DNA from: Pseudorasbora parva
Taxonomy: Eukaryota > Chordata > Actinopteri > Cypriniformes > Gobionidae
Direction: 5' to 3'
DNA: 64,000 bases
Assembly: GCF_024679245.1 (NCBI RefSeq)
Contig: NC_090195.1
Span: 10,769,874-10,833,873, forward strand
The translations under genes were made by a program, and so were the position numbers. Each line of letters opens with the position of its first letter. The first letter of the stretch is position 1. Shown piece by piece: positions 26,070 to 40,100 of the stretch. The notes below the pieces were generated by a model. It was not told where the DNA came from. It made no database searches and saw only the letters and a list, made by a program, of their open reading frames with translations.

Positions 26070-26880
26070 ACTGCCCCTTTAAGACCTAATGCAGGGATAT
26101 GCGTCGTCTTTCTCAACTGTATACAGTTCACTTAAGGCATATTCAGACTATGTCTGCTTGGATACTCATCAAGATGGACATGTTGACATACTACTTGTGT
26201 GAGTTTGTCCGTTCAAGAGCAAGACTTGAAAGATAACTCAATATTTGCACGCTGTGAGACGTGCGCGCACTTTGGGACGAGTGCACAGAGATAATCTCAC
26301 AGCACACGCAAGTTCTCATTCGCGTCTTCTGGCTCTACACTCGGGTGATGACGGAGAAAATGACTGGTCATATTCGAATATACGGCAAGACAGAAACGGA
26401 TTATTTTCAAAAGGATTATTTTCAAGTTACAACTCATATTAAAGATGTGTCATCAGATGCGAGATGAACCGCAGTGCAAGTGCGCCTGACACCTTTTACA
26501 CGACACCCCGTGTAGGAATCACACATTCCTAATATTAGGATCCAAAGGAAGCTTATGCAGCGACTGTTTTCTTCCACAATATCTTAGTATCATCTTCGTG
26601 TTTATAGCTGGCTATCGTGATCCAATGAGTCTGTGGGCGGGGCTACTGAATTACACGTGCTTATTATTCTCAAGAGGAGGTGTTTCGCCACTAGATGATG
26701 TCAATATGAAGCACACGATCGTTTTCTGGGCCTGGTGTCTATAAAAGCTTTTCTTTAACTAACAAGGATGTTTTCAGCTCTGAAACTTACAGGATATTCT
26801 TATATTACCAAATACATTACATTTTATATATCAAAAGCTCAAGGGAAAGTTGATTTCTCAATTCATCACCCCTTTAAATG
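26070..26880 (-). mobile_element. Probable DNA repeat with 'TTTAAAGGGGTGATGAATTGAG' end
   Basis: On the minus strand it begins TTAAAGGGGTGATGAATTGA and runs to about 26070, where GGGGCAG follows CTTAAA. The interior has GCGGGGCTACTGAATTACAC and two overlapping spurious + ORFs. The end resembles a common cyprinid repeat. Left limit uncertain. Confidence 0.45.
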
Positions 26881-27355
26881 CATTTTTTACGAAGACCAAT
26901 TCACATTTATTTCTTAAAAGAATACGACGAAAATATATATAAATTATTTGCACATAAGAAGTATTTGAATTGGCTATGTATTATTTACAGCAGGGTTTTT
27001 AAACTCAATTCACCTTCGGGCCTGTGGAGGTAAACTCTGGGTCAGGCTGGGCCGCATCAAGTATTCCACACAAAAAAAAGAGCACAACTGATCCAGTCTT
27101 CTCAATCTTTGTTATTAACAGTTCTTTAACATGATTGTTTCTTCTGAACATGAACTGTTCTTCTGAATTTTAGTTCTGGACATGAATGTTTTTGATGAAC
27201 ATGTAGGGTTCTCTTGCCTACTATATATTTTTTAAATATAGCCTATAAAAATTAAATCATTATGTAATAATGAATAATTTAAATTTTATTTAAAATAATA
27301 GGCTAATTCAAAGCAGGGCTGTAACCAGGTCAAACAGAACAGTGAATTAAATTCT

Positions 27356-28257
27356 AGTTGGCAAATAGTCTTTTTGGGACTATTTGCAAACAATATTTGC
27401 ATTAATTTGTGTCAAATATATTATTAGTCCCAAGATTATTTGCATGAGTGATTAAATACTTAAATCCGCTATCAATATTTGACTTCCCTAGCGGTCTGGT
27501 GGTAGCCTAGAAATTTAGACGCACCCTAGCGGCAGCAAATTTAATCTGCCCGCAAGTGTCGTCTAGGAACTCTCAATACACTTCTGACCTGTATTCGCCC
27601 AACTCTTGCCGGGCCAATCACATCGTGTATAGAGTCGGTGGGCGGGGCTATAATGATGATGGCCGAGTTGCGTTTGCGTGCTTCTAATAAACACAGAAAC
27701 TGGCGAACGGCGGTCTTTCGAATCAGCTTTGACCGCGACTCTGGAAGACTTGGAGTTAAGCTTTTCTCTGAGAAAAGAACAAAGAACGGCACTGAAGTCA
27801 TTCTTAAAAAGGGAAGATGCGTTCAGTTTTGCCGACCGGATACGGCGAATGTTTAATCTGTCAACGAGCTCCGTTTCACCTTCGTTGCTCTGGTTGGTTG
27901 TAGCGCTATCCTATCGCGTGCAGAGGGACTTTGAAAGACAACCGTTTATCCTGCCTCTCGGATTGAGCCCTGTCTATGGTGAGTTTCCAGACCAAACATC
28001 TTGATGTGGTTCTGGCTTGTCAGGCTAGTTTGGTGGTAGAATTTTAGGAAACCGTCTCAAAGGTTCTGAGTTCAAATCCGCTCTCATATAGTTTTTTTTG
28101 TCTTCATTTAAACCAATGTCCATCAATGATTGTATATTAAGAGCATGGACACGTTGCATTTTGTGTCCATTTGTGTGAGTGCATTTCGTTGTTTGATTTC
28201 ACCGGAAAAAATAGTCTCTCTCCGCAACGGCATTAAGCGATAGATTGGCTCGCTCGC
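27356..28257 (+). repeat. Dispersed repeat with tRNA-like B box, copy A (interrupted)
   Basis: Flanks of the helicase-fragment element match, in opposite orientation, an uninterrupted copy at 62935-63252: GCAAACAATATTTGCATTAA, then GGTTCTGAGTTCAAATCCGC, then CAATGATTGTATATTAAGAG. The GGTTC..AATCC segment looks like a pol III B box and CTAGCGGTCTGGTGG like an A box, so part may derive from a tRNA. Whether it is a SINE is uncertain because similarity extends well upstream of the A-box-like part. Confidence 0.7.
27503..28027 (+). mobile_element. Non-autonomous element carrying a RecQ-like helicase fragment, copy 1
   Basis: 525-bp insertion in the 27-kb repeat, bounded by TAGCC and GGCTA and by direct repeats GTCTGGTGG (27494-27502) and GTTTGGTGG (28028-28036). 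The uninterrupted repeat at 63 kb has only one such site. The + strand from 27678 reads LSFSLRKEQRTALKSFLKRE, typical of the segment before motif I of RecQ-type helicases. A 2-base deletion relative to copy 2 (27821-27825 area) shifts the frame just before motif I; in the shifted frame GYGEC is still visible at 27838-27852. The remaining 170 bases show no coding similarity. The outer sequence includes GGGCCAATCACATCG and GTGGGCGGGGC. Superfamily unknown; 9-bp duplication is compatible with Mutator-like transposition but does not prove it. Confidence 0.75.
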
Positions 28258-30327
28258 GTGTGTGTGTGTGCCGAGCCAAGTCTCTCCCCCACATGCACAC
28301 ATGAAGTAAGGATGGCAAGCGCGGCACATGGAACGACCCAGCAAAAAACAGCTTTTACAACGTACGGGACGCACTAACACTAAACTTTGATGTCAAGTAG
28401 GTGCGCCGGCCACGAGTTTGAGACATCCCGTCCAATAATGAAGCTGCTGAATGAATAAAAAAAATAAGAAGGGTAGAAAATGGAGGGATTCTGGGAAGGA
28501 GAAAAGAGATTTGAGATTGAACCCAAATTGGACTGAGGTGAAGGTGTTTGGCCGTTGATGACTCTGCTCTTATTCCCATCCAGACGCACACACACACTCA
28601 CTCGCTTCAGGATCTGGTATCTCAGGTGTTAGATTATGCTCATATTACACAGACTGATTTCTTGGAAAGGTTTGAAATTATTAACTTGGATAAAAAGCAG
28701 AACCCAGAGCTTCTCTGATGTCTTCATTAAAGAGGGAGTCAGTAGTTTATCAGAAGAAAATCTGAATAAGTGTTCTATAAAATCCACAGTACTTGAGCCT
28801 AAAACGTAGCTGAATGGTGGGAGGTGGAGCGCTGCAGTTTATGTTAGGATACAACTGACTCGTTGATTCAGTGAAGTGTTCGTCCAAGAGCCGTTTCAGT
28901 AATGAGTTCAAACTTTGATTCAGCAAATAAATCATTCAGATTTATCTGTAAATAAATTAAGAATGAATTGTGGTCTGATGGATTCAATTGACTTGTTTTG
29001 TTGATCACATAACATTCAATGCAGTTGTTTTGCTTTTTTCAGTTTTGACAAATAATAAGCTATATAAAGCACTCTCAACAGCTAACGGAATGTTTGAGTG
29101 GGTCTTCTCTTTTGGTAGATAAAATAACAGAAAATCTGACTCTCTTTTTTTGTTGTTGGAGAAAAGCATTATTGGAAGGGAAGGCGATCAGGTGATAGGA
29201 AGGTGTTGCCATTCCAAGCACCATGTATCACCCCGTCACACACTGTCTGATCCCTGCAGACAGATCCATATTGATCACTGAGGACTGTATCTGTCTGGAT
29301 CCATCCCTCGGCAGATCATCCGCGTGTCGGTCAGCGTGGCGGATCAGTGGGCTGATTAAACTGAGATAATAGGCATTTGTTCTGCTAGAGTTACCAGATG
29401 CAGAAGCCAAGTTCATTTACTGACCAACAGTCTGAACAACACAGCCACTCTCTGGGAGCGATTCATTTGTGTTTGGGACATCAACATAAACTAGAACAGA
29501 AAAAACTAGAACAGCCTCGTTTCTTTTCAGTCTTTCCTTCCTTGAAATTCAGATCAGTGAAAGAATAAACCACACTGCTCAGTTGCCAGTGCATAAACAT
29601 AGCCATTATATCAATAGAGTCTTACTATTATGAACCAGCTTACCTGCTAGTTCAAAAGTTATGAACAATCTTAAAGAAATGTGATGACTAACTTGTAAGA
29701 CCGGCTCCAGTTTGACTGAATCACTGAAAATAACTTGTTTTGCACATTATCATGTTTCTGTTTTGTTTTCTGTCTTCTCTTTTATTGTCATCCATCTTTT
29801 GTCATACTTTGTCATAATTTTCTCTCTCTCTCTTTGCTGCTGTCTTTTTTTATCTGCGACTTTCTACCTCTTTATCTTTCGCCTTTTTTGTTCATTTTCT
29901 TTCTTTCTCCTTTCTCTGTTCTTTTTCTTTCTTTTTCTTCCGTTGCTTCCATTTTTAACTTTTTTCTTTCTAATCTTCCCTTATTCTTTCTTTACATTAT
30001 CCTTCATTCTTTCTTCCTTTTGTTCTTTCTTTCTTTCCTCTCTTCCTTCGATGACATTATACATTGAGAGTTAATATATTCTTTGTTAGTTAAAATACAC
30101 ACAACTTGCAATACTGTCAGGAGTTATGCTTCTGTGCGTGTGTGCGTGCGTGCGTGTGTTAATTCAAGTATGGGAGATCGACAACTGGCCCTGAAGGGTC
30201 TCCAAGGCCCGTCTGCTTTTATAAACCTACAGGCATACGAAGGTCTCTGTCTGACCCTCAATGCATTACAGCAAGGCCAATGTTTCATTTGAGCCTTTAC
30301 TTTTTTTCTTATCTTCATGCTCTTCAT

Positions 30328-30388
<61 letters not shown>

Positions 30389-30881
30389 GGCTTCGCCCTG
30401 ATAAAGAAGCTCTCTGAGCTTTAAAAAATCAGAACTGTTGATAGATTTCACAAATATCTCCATTAGCACGATCTTCATCGAATAGAGAGAAAATAGACTC
30501 TGCAATTATCCAGAAGTATCTGATGTGAGACAGGCATTCTGGGGAGGTCAAAAACACTGATTAACATCAAACTGAGTGTGAGTGTGCGTCATGTCTTCCT
30601 TCTGTGCTAGTTGTCTTTGTACACTAAATAAAGACATTCTTGGTTTATTTGCACAGAATATTGTGTAGACGTGTTAAACTCTTGCTTTTCTCCTATGTTA
30701 ACTGTTGCCGTACAAAGCAGAAATTGCAAAAATAAATTGCAAAAATAAATAATATTAATAATAGCGCTCTCTATATATGCATCAGCATTTGAATGGGGTA
30801 CTATTGTTTGTTTGTTTTTTGCATCTATATGACGGTTTGTATATACATCCTATAGACACACACATTTTAAAGCACTAGAGA
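28258..30881. other. Unrecognised non-coding DNA with a pyrimidine-rich stretch
   Basis: 29740-30060 is strongly T/C-rich and gives two spurious ORFs (120 and 110 codons) full of Phe, Leu and Ser. (CT)n at 30330-30386. No gene seen. Confidence 0.5.
30330..30386. repeat. (CT)n microsatellite
   Basis: About 28 CT units without interruption. Confidence 0.95.
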
Positions 30882-32509
30882 CAGTGGCGTAACTTAGTAA
30901 TGACGGGCCCAGTGAGGCCAGTGAGGGTATTACAAAAATTGTAACACTTTAGTTTAGCATCCAATTCTATATTGCGATATTGGCTGTTTATTGCTACTTA
31001 TAAATCAAATATTAAGGCCTTATTCTGTATAGGACCTACATCCCTCAATCATAATAAAGGCATGGTTTTATAATCACTGAGATTCCAAATGTGAGTTAGT
31101 TAGGGGGGTTCGGGGGCATGCACCCCCGAGAAAATTTTGATTTCTATGATCTACATATGTGCATTTTAATATGTTCTGAAGACCAAAAAAAATTGATAAA
31201 AATAGCTTAAAAACCATGTCGGACAATTTTCGTCAGTGAAGAAAGTAAATCTGGTTAACTGATATTTATGTTTTATGAATCATTTTCGCAGACACGTTAA
31301 TTTATTGAAGGCTACTGGGAAAGGTAATTATGTTTATTAAATTAATTCACAATATGCACACATTCATTAGGCTACTAATCTTATGCCCAATACAGGCAGA
31401 AAAAAATACTGAGCTATTTAATTTAAGGCTACAAATGGAATTGATTTAGACCATTTTAGTTGGCCGCCCATGATTTAGACCAACTAAAATCAGTAGCTTA
31501 GTTTGGTAGTTATTTTTTCGTGCATCTCTCTCCAACACACACGCTCGTATTCTTGATCATACTTTGCTTTGGGGTTAAAAAAAACTGGCTAACTTCACAG
31601 CGTTATACGGTTAATGAACATCCCGACACCGTTTAGATGAATCGCCTATATGTGAATATGTGCTGTGCAATTATTATTAAAAAAAAACAACAATAAAAAA
31701 ACAACAACAAATTCGACATTTTAAAGAGAAAGCGTCTGATCTGATCATATCAATATGGATACGTTTGCACCAGCTCTGCAATATAGCACTCCAGACAAGT
31801 TACATCTATTACACTTTATAAAATATAGCATAGCCTATTGCTTTAAAGGCACACATATAATAACTATCTAGGCCTAATTAAAACATGTATTCAAGAAATG
31901 TATTAAAAACAGACAGACTTAGCCTATCATTTCAGCTTAACTGGAAGGCCCCGGAAACAGGCAAGAGGTTTCGTTACACTCGTCAATCGCGCCGGCGAGT
32001 TCTGATGTTTTTTTTCCCCTCACTAATCATGATAGAGGATATCATTTTTGGTCATACAGATAAATGTGAGACATAATTTATAATAAACTTACAATAACAA
32101 CAAAACTTTGTGCTTTTGTAAAATAAAAACGGTGCACTTTCTGTCTGCGAGAGAATCTGGAACTCTGAATACTTATCACATGACATTAACATGAAACATA
32201 CGTCTAAAGAAAGCTTGAAATTGCTACTTTTAAATCAAACAATTCACATTTTAGAGGGAAGTGTGAGTGGAGCGCACTGGCATACAATGGAATATCTAGC
32301 GCAGCATCACACCAGTCTGCTTCGCTCACATGCTCTGATGAAAAGGTGGTCAGTATCCTAAGCGTGGCGGTTGAGTGCGAATGCCGTGTGATTTTCGAAT
32401 CTGAAACCAGTGCATTTCATTTGAAATGTGAGTGTCACAATATCATGTGGAGTCACTTTGTCGCCAGTACCCCGATGTGGGTAGGTTTGCACTGAAGTTA
32501 CGCCCCCTG
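30882..32509. mobile_element. Complete non-autonomous hAT-type transposon with 8-bp target duplication
   Basis: Left end CAGTGGCGTAACTTAG, right end (reverse-complemented) CAGGGGGCGTAACTTCAG. Flanks ACTAGAGA (30874-30881) and ACTAGAGC (32510-32517) agree at 7 of 8 positions: the target duplication size of hAT elements. The left interior has a small palindrome GGGGGCATGCACCCCC (31112-31127). No transposase ORF over 63 codons, so mobilised in trans. Confidence 0.85.
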
Positions 32510-32639
32510 ACTAGAGCCATGATTTTCTCTAAATAGAACAAATTGATTATACATCATCAACCTACAGCATACTTTATACAGGGAAGAAAAGGGAAAAAAT
32601 CTGTCTGTCCTGTCTGTTGTGCGGCTCTTTTTTTTGCTA

Positions 32640-33480
32640 TGGGTGATCTAAAAAAAATGTTTGTAGTAAAACTACTTTAAGTAGTTAAGTTGCATTCAAG
32701 CTACCCTTATGAAAAAGTAGCTACACTACTTTCAAAAAGTAGCTAGCTATATTGAAACTACTTTATTCTTCTTCTTTTTTTACAATGAGATTGTTACAAA
32801 TAACTGAATAACTGTTAATGAAGAATGTTGTAATATTTGGGGTTCCAAGCAACATAATGCAATGTAATTATGATTTCACAGAGTATGCATGGGGTGAATT
32901 CGGGTTTATTGGAACACTTTTTCCCAGTCATTTCAATGGGAAATTCTGAAATATAGCCTATATCTCAAACTGGCTGTCAAAGTGCAAAATGGCTACAAAT
33001 TTAACATCAGTGCAAGAACAAAATGTATGCAACTTAAATGAGATACTCATATGAGATTAGGCTAAAGATGCAGGTTACTCACAACACATGCAGTGATGAA
33101 GCGCAAACAGAACCGCTCTGAGACTCCAGTCATGAGCTGCTCGCGTGCGCATTGCTTGACTAATTTATTTTCGTTACGAATTGTTTCGTTAAAAAAATGG
33201 ACATTTAAGTCCACATGTCATGAAACCAAGAAACTCTGCTTCTAATCACAGGTCGAGAGCTGTCATTCCAACCAACTTTATGATGCAGTTTGCAAACGTT
33301 TGTTGGAACAATGTTTCGGGAAACACCGACTCGTTTAACGTTAATGATGGAACTTACAACCATAGTTAGCTAGAGCTAGAGACTAGAAAAGTTAGCTTCT
33401 CGTCCGAACTCAAAACGGAATGTAGCTTTTGGTCGCGCTACACTTATTTAGTTGCACATTTATTTTGAACCCCCTCACCG
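32640..33480. mobile_element. hAT-like remnant ('aagtagctacactacttt')
   Basis: AAACTACTTTAAGTAGTTAA, AAAAGTAGCTACACTACTTT and AAAGTAGCTAGCTA are typical of a zebrafish repeat whose ends are rich in TAGCTAC motifs. No clean ends found. Limits approximate. Confidence 0.4.
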
Positions 33481-33544
33481 AAAGCATAACTAATCGATTA
33501 CGAGTGGCTCATCAGGTAGATCTATAGATAAACTTATCTTTCAG

Positions 33545-33665
33545 GCATTTGACCGACAGGGTTGACACTTCAGCGTGAGAAATCAAGAGTGTGGCGTGTG
33601 AGCGTGTGAAACCATTCAAATGCGTGTGTCTCACGGCCAATGCGTGAGAGTTGGCAGCTCTGAGG
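33545..33665 (-). repeat. Terminal fragment of a 'agagctgccaactctcacgc' repeat
   Basis: On the minus strand it begins CAGAGCTGCCAACTCTCACG and continues CATTGGCCGTGAGACACACG, a frequent cyprinid repeat end. Confidence 0.5.
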
Positions 33666-33679
33666 TAGTAGTGGAGCAT

Positions 33680-34632
33680 GATATAGCCTACCGGTACTAG
33701 AAAAGTATTGCGATACCCTGCTATTACAAATGGTATGATATGAATTTTTATTAGTACCACTACTGTAAGGAGGACAGCGCTAATATGAGCTGTATTTCTT
33801 CATTTGCGTGGATGTGTGAGTGTGACAGCAGGTGTCAGGATGTGTGTACAGAGCTCTGTTTCCACCCTTGACTAAACACTGGAAGTGGAAGAGTTAAATA
33901 TATACGCGGAGCGCATGACAGAGAAAGCAACAGAAATATGCGCGCATGAGGAGAAAAAGCGCGGCACGGGATGTGCTCGCGCTGCCGGACTCTGACCTGA
34001 AGCGCGCGCACACCCCTTTCAGACAAAATGCGTTTTCCGATTCAGTTCTTTCGCAGATTATTTTTTGGGTTTGATTGGTCAAAAATATGATGATAATGCC
34101 TGGGAGTATTCAGGTAAACACAGTCGGATATGTCTTTAGTGAACGTATACAGCTGAGGTAGATCCGTGCAGGTCTTAAGCCAGACCCAATATCTGTATGA
34201 TTAATCAAACAACAATGAAAAATAGAAAACCACCACATGCTTGGCTAAATAACTCAAATATATTATTAAGAACCAGTGTATAGTTAAATTATAGAGTGAA
34301 GATTAAGTTAGCAGTTTTATATTTGATTATTTAATTTCTTTATAGACTTGCATGATTGATAATTTGATCTCTATAAAGATGTTCACACTCGCATGTAGTT
34401 ATTATCGCAATAAAAGGAAGGGATTGTTCCAAAACCAGGGTAGGAACATGCTGGCCAAGTTAATTTTTTGTTAAAAAAATAAAAATAAAAATAATAATAA
34501 GATCTGTTGTCATATTACTCATATTACCATTTTTTCTTCTTTTTTTTTCTTTTTACTGTGGTATCGGTATCGAGGTATTTTAGTCTGGTATCGTATCAAA
34601 GTCATTATTTTGCTCATGACAACACTATAAGT
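33680..34632. mobile_element. hAT-like remnant ('tagtgttgtcacgatacc' end)
   Basis: On the minus strand the right end reads TAGTGTTGTCATGAGC, then ATACGATACCAGACT and TACCTCGATACCGATACC. On the + strand the left side has CCGGTACTAGAAAAGTATTG and CGATACCC. Matches the terminal style of a common zebrafish hAT family. Interior 33790-34500 not recognised. Confidence 0.5.
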
Positions 34633-36939
<2,307 letters not shown>

Positions 36940-37165
36940 GCAACTCAGTTGTTCCAAACTTACATGAGCTTCTTTCTTCTTTTGAACACACAATATATTT
37001 TTTAAAAATGCTGCTAAGCAGACAGTTGACGGTGTAAAACTGACTTACATAATTCAACTGTTTAATTACTGACATTCTTTAAAATATATTTTAGTTCAAC
37101 AGAAGAAAGACACTCATACAACTTAAGGGAGAGTAAGTGATGACAGAATTTTCATTTTTAGATTT
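36940..37165. repeat. Fragment of a cyprinid DNA repeat
   Basis: TTGTTCCAAACTTACATGAG, CTTTCTTCTTTTGAACACA, CAGACAGTTGACGGT and the inverted AACAGAAGAAAGACACTCAT and GGGAGAGTAAGTGATGACAG match internal parts of the common 'aaagggatagttcaccc' family. Ends missing. Confidence 0.55.
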
Positions 37166-40100
37166 GTTGTTGTGAATGGTTGCATTATTAGATGTTAGCT
37201 TGTGATACTCATTTGGCAATGTGAGAAAACAGATGTTCTGACTTTAAAAGAGCTGCTCCTTGTTCCAGGCGAAATCATAGCTGTGCTTCCACAGCGCTCG
37301 CATAATCTTCAGACTGCTGATGCCCCATGATACCCGTCACAATTCACATCATGACAGCTTTTTAATGACACTCAAGAGGTCACGCAGGGTTCCTTCAGTG
37401 TGTTGGTTTAGTGCTTGATCTGTCCTTGCACATTTGGCAGATCTTAAACCTGCCAGGAGTCTTTCCGCCTGCTAGCATCTCAACATGTAATTTATCACCC
37501 GCTCTGAAGAGAAACACCTGTGCTGCTTTACGAGCCCCCAGGTAGAACCTGCAGGAGGTCGACACATCCTTATGGACTTATTTACCACATTACCAAGATG
37601 TTGTTTTATTTGTGGTTCCTCTTGTGGTTCCTTGCCTATTTGTGGCGCCACATTTTGTTCGTAAAAATCTAGGTCTTTATACCGCTTCCCTCATCCTTTT
37701 TCTCCTTTCTTCCTCTCTCTCATGCAGACACTAGCATCTTTATCTGCGTCTCTTCCTCCCACATCCCAAGACGAAAGAATCGCCGCTCTCTTGTTAGTCA
37801 CGCTCCCTCAGCTGTTACGGCTAGCATGCGACAGCGAGCACCAGGAATAAGGTTTCATCAGGAATTTACATTCATCCTGGTGAAAGCAGATGTGGTGCCT
37901 TTGATAGTCAGAGAAATCTAGTTGAAATCCTCCACCCCATCTGTGCTTTAACAGGTTTGATGCCGGCCTGGGTGAAATTTCCACCTACTGCTCACCTCTG
38001 GGCAGAACGCTGCCTCCGTTCTTACAGAAATCCAGGGAGACCCTCTTTCTTTCTCTCGTTTCATCTTACTTCTGGTTCCTACACTCCATCATGTTTGTGT
38101 ATATTCACAGATCAGAGTAAAAATAGCTTGTTTTCTTATTGGGAAGGATTGTGTAAAGCATAATTTATCAGATGTCTGTCTTTTCATGGAACTATGGCTA
38201 TATTTTAATGTGTGGAATGATTTTAAAATTCTACAGACTTCATTGCATATTTAGCTTGCTTGCTGTTAGCATGGGCATTGCAATGAGTCAAATGTATTGA
38301 AAGCGACTAAAATTAATCTTTCTATTGACTTTCTATTAATCAAAGAGTCCTGAAAAAAGTAAAAATAAATTAGTTATTTTTAAATATTACTGTTTTGATC
38401 AAAATATATTAACATTGCTGTGGTTCAGTAATTTTAGACTGAAAAAAAAGTATTTTTTGGGGGGGGGGACTTGGTTAAAAAAACAAAAAAAATGGTCACA
38501 CTTTTGTTGTTCATAGTCAAACAAGAATGCACGCCGCAGGAAATGAATGGGAAATGGGCAAAAATACCGTTTTTTTATACAAACCAGCAAAGATGCAGAA
38601 CAAAAATTTAATTGAGCATTTTGAATCCACCCAAAGCGAATTGGACGAGCATTTAAAGCAAGGTTTTTAAGTGGAATTAATGAGGGTTCAAGACCAAATA
38701 CACTACTTTTGGGAGGGGAAAGTGCTGCTAGGTGGTTGTCTGTTTTCATGAGGGCTAATGTTAATCGAGCATTCATCGAGAGGGTCACCGCTCTGTAGAC
38801 CAGAACAGTAGCATCCACCAGACCCTCTGAAGGTGTACCCAGTTTGGCGAGTTTCACCACGTGATCCAGGAGCTGCGCCTGAATGATGGCCGTTTTTAGC
38901 AGTACTTCCATCTGCGCCTTTTGATTGCCTGTTGTCCCGCATCAGAGCGAGGTTTGCCCTCCAGGACAGCGACAACAGACGCTCTATCCCAGCTCCGGAG
39001 CGCCTGTCCATCTGTCTTGACAGCAGCAAGCAGGCTCCTGATTGGTTAACCAAAATTCAGATTGTTCAATTCTGGCATCAGACGCAAATTCGCTTCAAAT
39101 GCATAAATGCAAAAAAAGCACCAAGTGAAATCACTCATGGAAAACACTCAATTCGCCTCTTTCACACACACTGGACGCGCAAATGCGGTGAAATTGCGGC
39201 GTGATAAATGTGTCTGTTGTGCCGCAGTACCTCCACACACGTGTCTTTACATTGAATTAACATGGAAATCACTCGCTCCAGACACTCAATTCACGTTCGA
39301 TGTGTGCGCAGCATAAGACGTTATAAAAATGTATCATATTTATTTAATAAATATTAACTAGTACCATTAATTAATATTGAAGAAAAATCTATTACATTGA
39401 TTTTACTGAAAATAACAATGTATATATTTTAGGTTTTCGGTCACTTTTGACTGTAAACAACACAAGTGTGACTCCCAAATGATGAATCCCCAGAGGGTTA
39501 AATAAATTAAGCGTTGTTGAGCAGAAGAAAAAGTATATACTGTAATTCATGCAGAACATTCTATAGTGTTATTCCAGGACATGAATCCTCCAAAAAGAGG
39601 ATAAAAACAATCCACTGTGTGAAAAATCCGCTTTTCCACTATGAAGGGCTGTGCCGGATGGGAAATAGCTTGCTAATTTTGGAATTTTGGCCCATTTCAC
39701 GGCATACAGAAACGCCCACATTAACAGGTTACAACATTCACACTAGTTTGATGAAACAAGGCACATTAACATCCCTTTTTATTGAACACGTCTACTCAGT
39801 CCTGATGATTTGAGCAGTTTATAGTTTGATTTTGGAGGTTTATTTTGTGTAGATTAATTACCTTAAGGATCTAAATATGGACTGTTCCGTGTTAATAAGA
39901 TTTAATGACAGTTTAAAATAAGAGTTTATAATAATTCGCAATGGCTGTCGCCAATAAACTATGGTATATTTTGTGCATTAGTAAAATAAATGAAATGAAT
40001 AAACTGGAAAGCAACTTATCTCATTGTGAAAGAAACAACCAGGCTCACCAAACCCTGAGTAGCATGTCAGTAGAATTACATCATCTGATGAAAGGTATAA

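Noticed and set aside
27638..28004. Helicase-like ORF as a host gene exon
   Set aside because: It recurs with the same non-coding flanks at 53 kb, has a frameshift and a broken Walker A, and is bounded by a target duplication.
29712..30074. Phe/Leu/Ser-rich ORFs of 120 and 110 codons resembling membrane proteins
   Set aside because: Both frames of a pyrimidine-rich stretch give the same hydrophobic composition; no conserved pattern, so low-complexity artefact.
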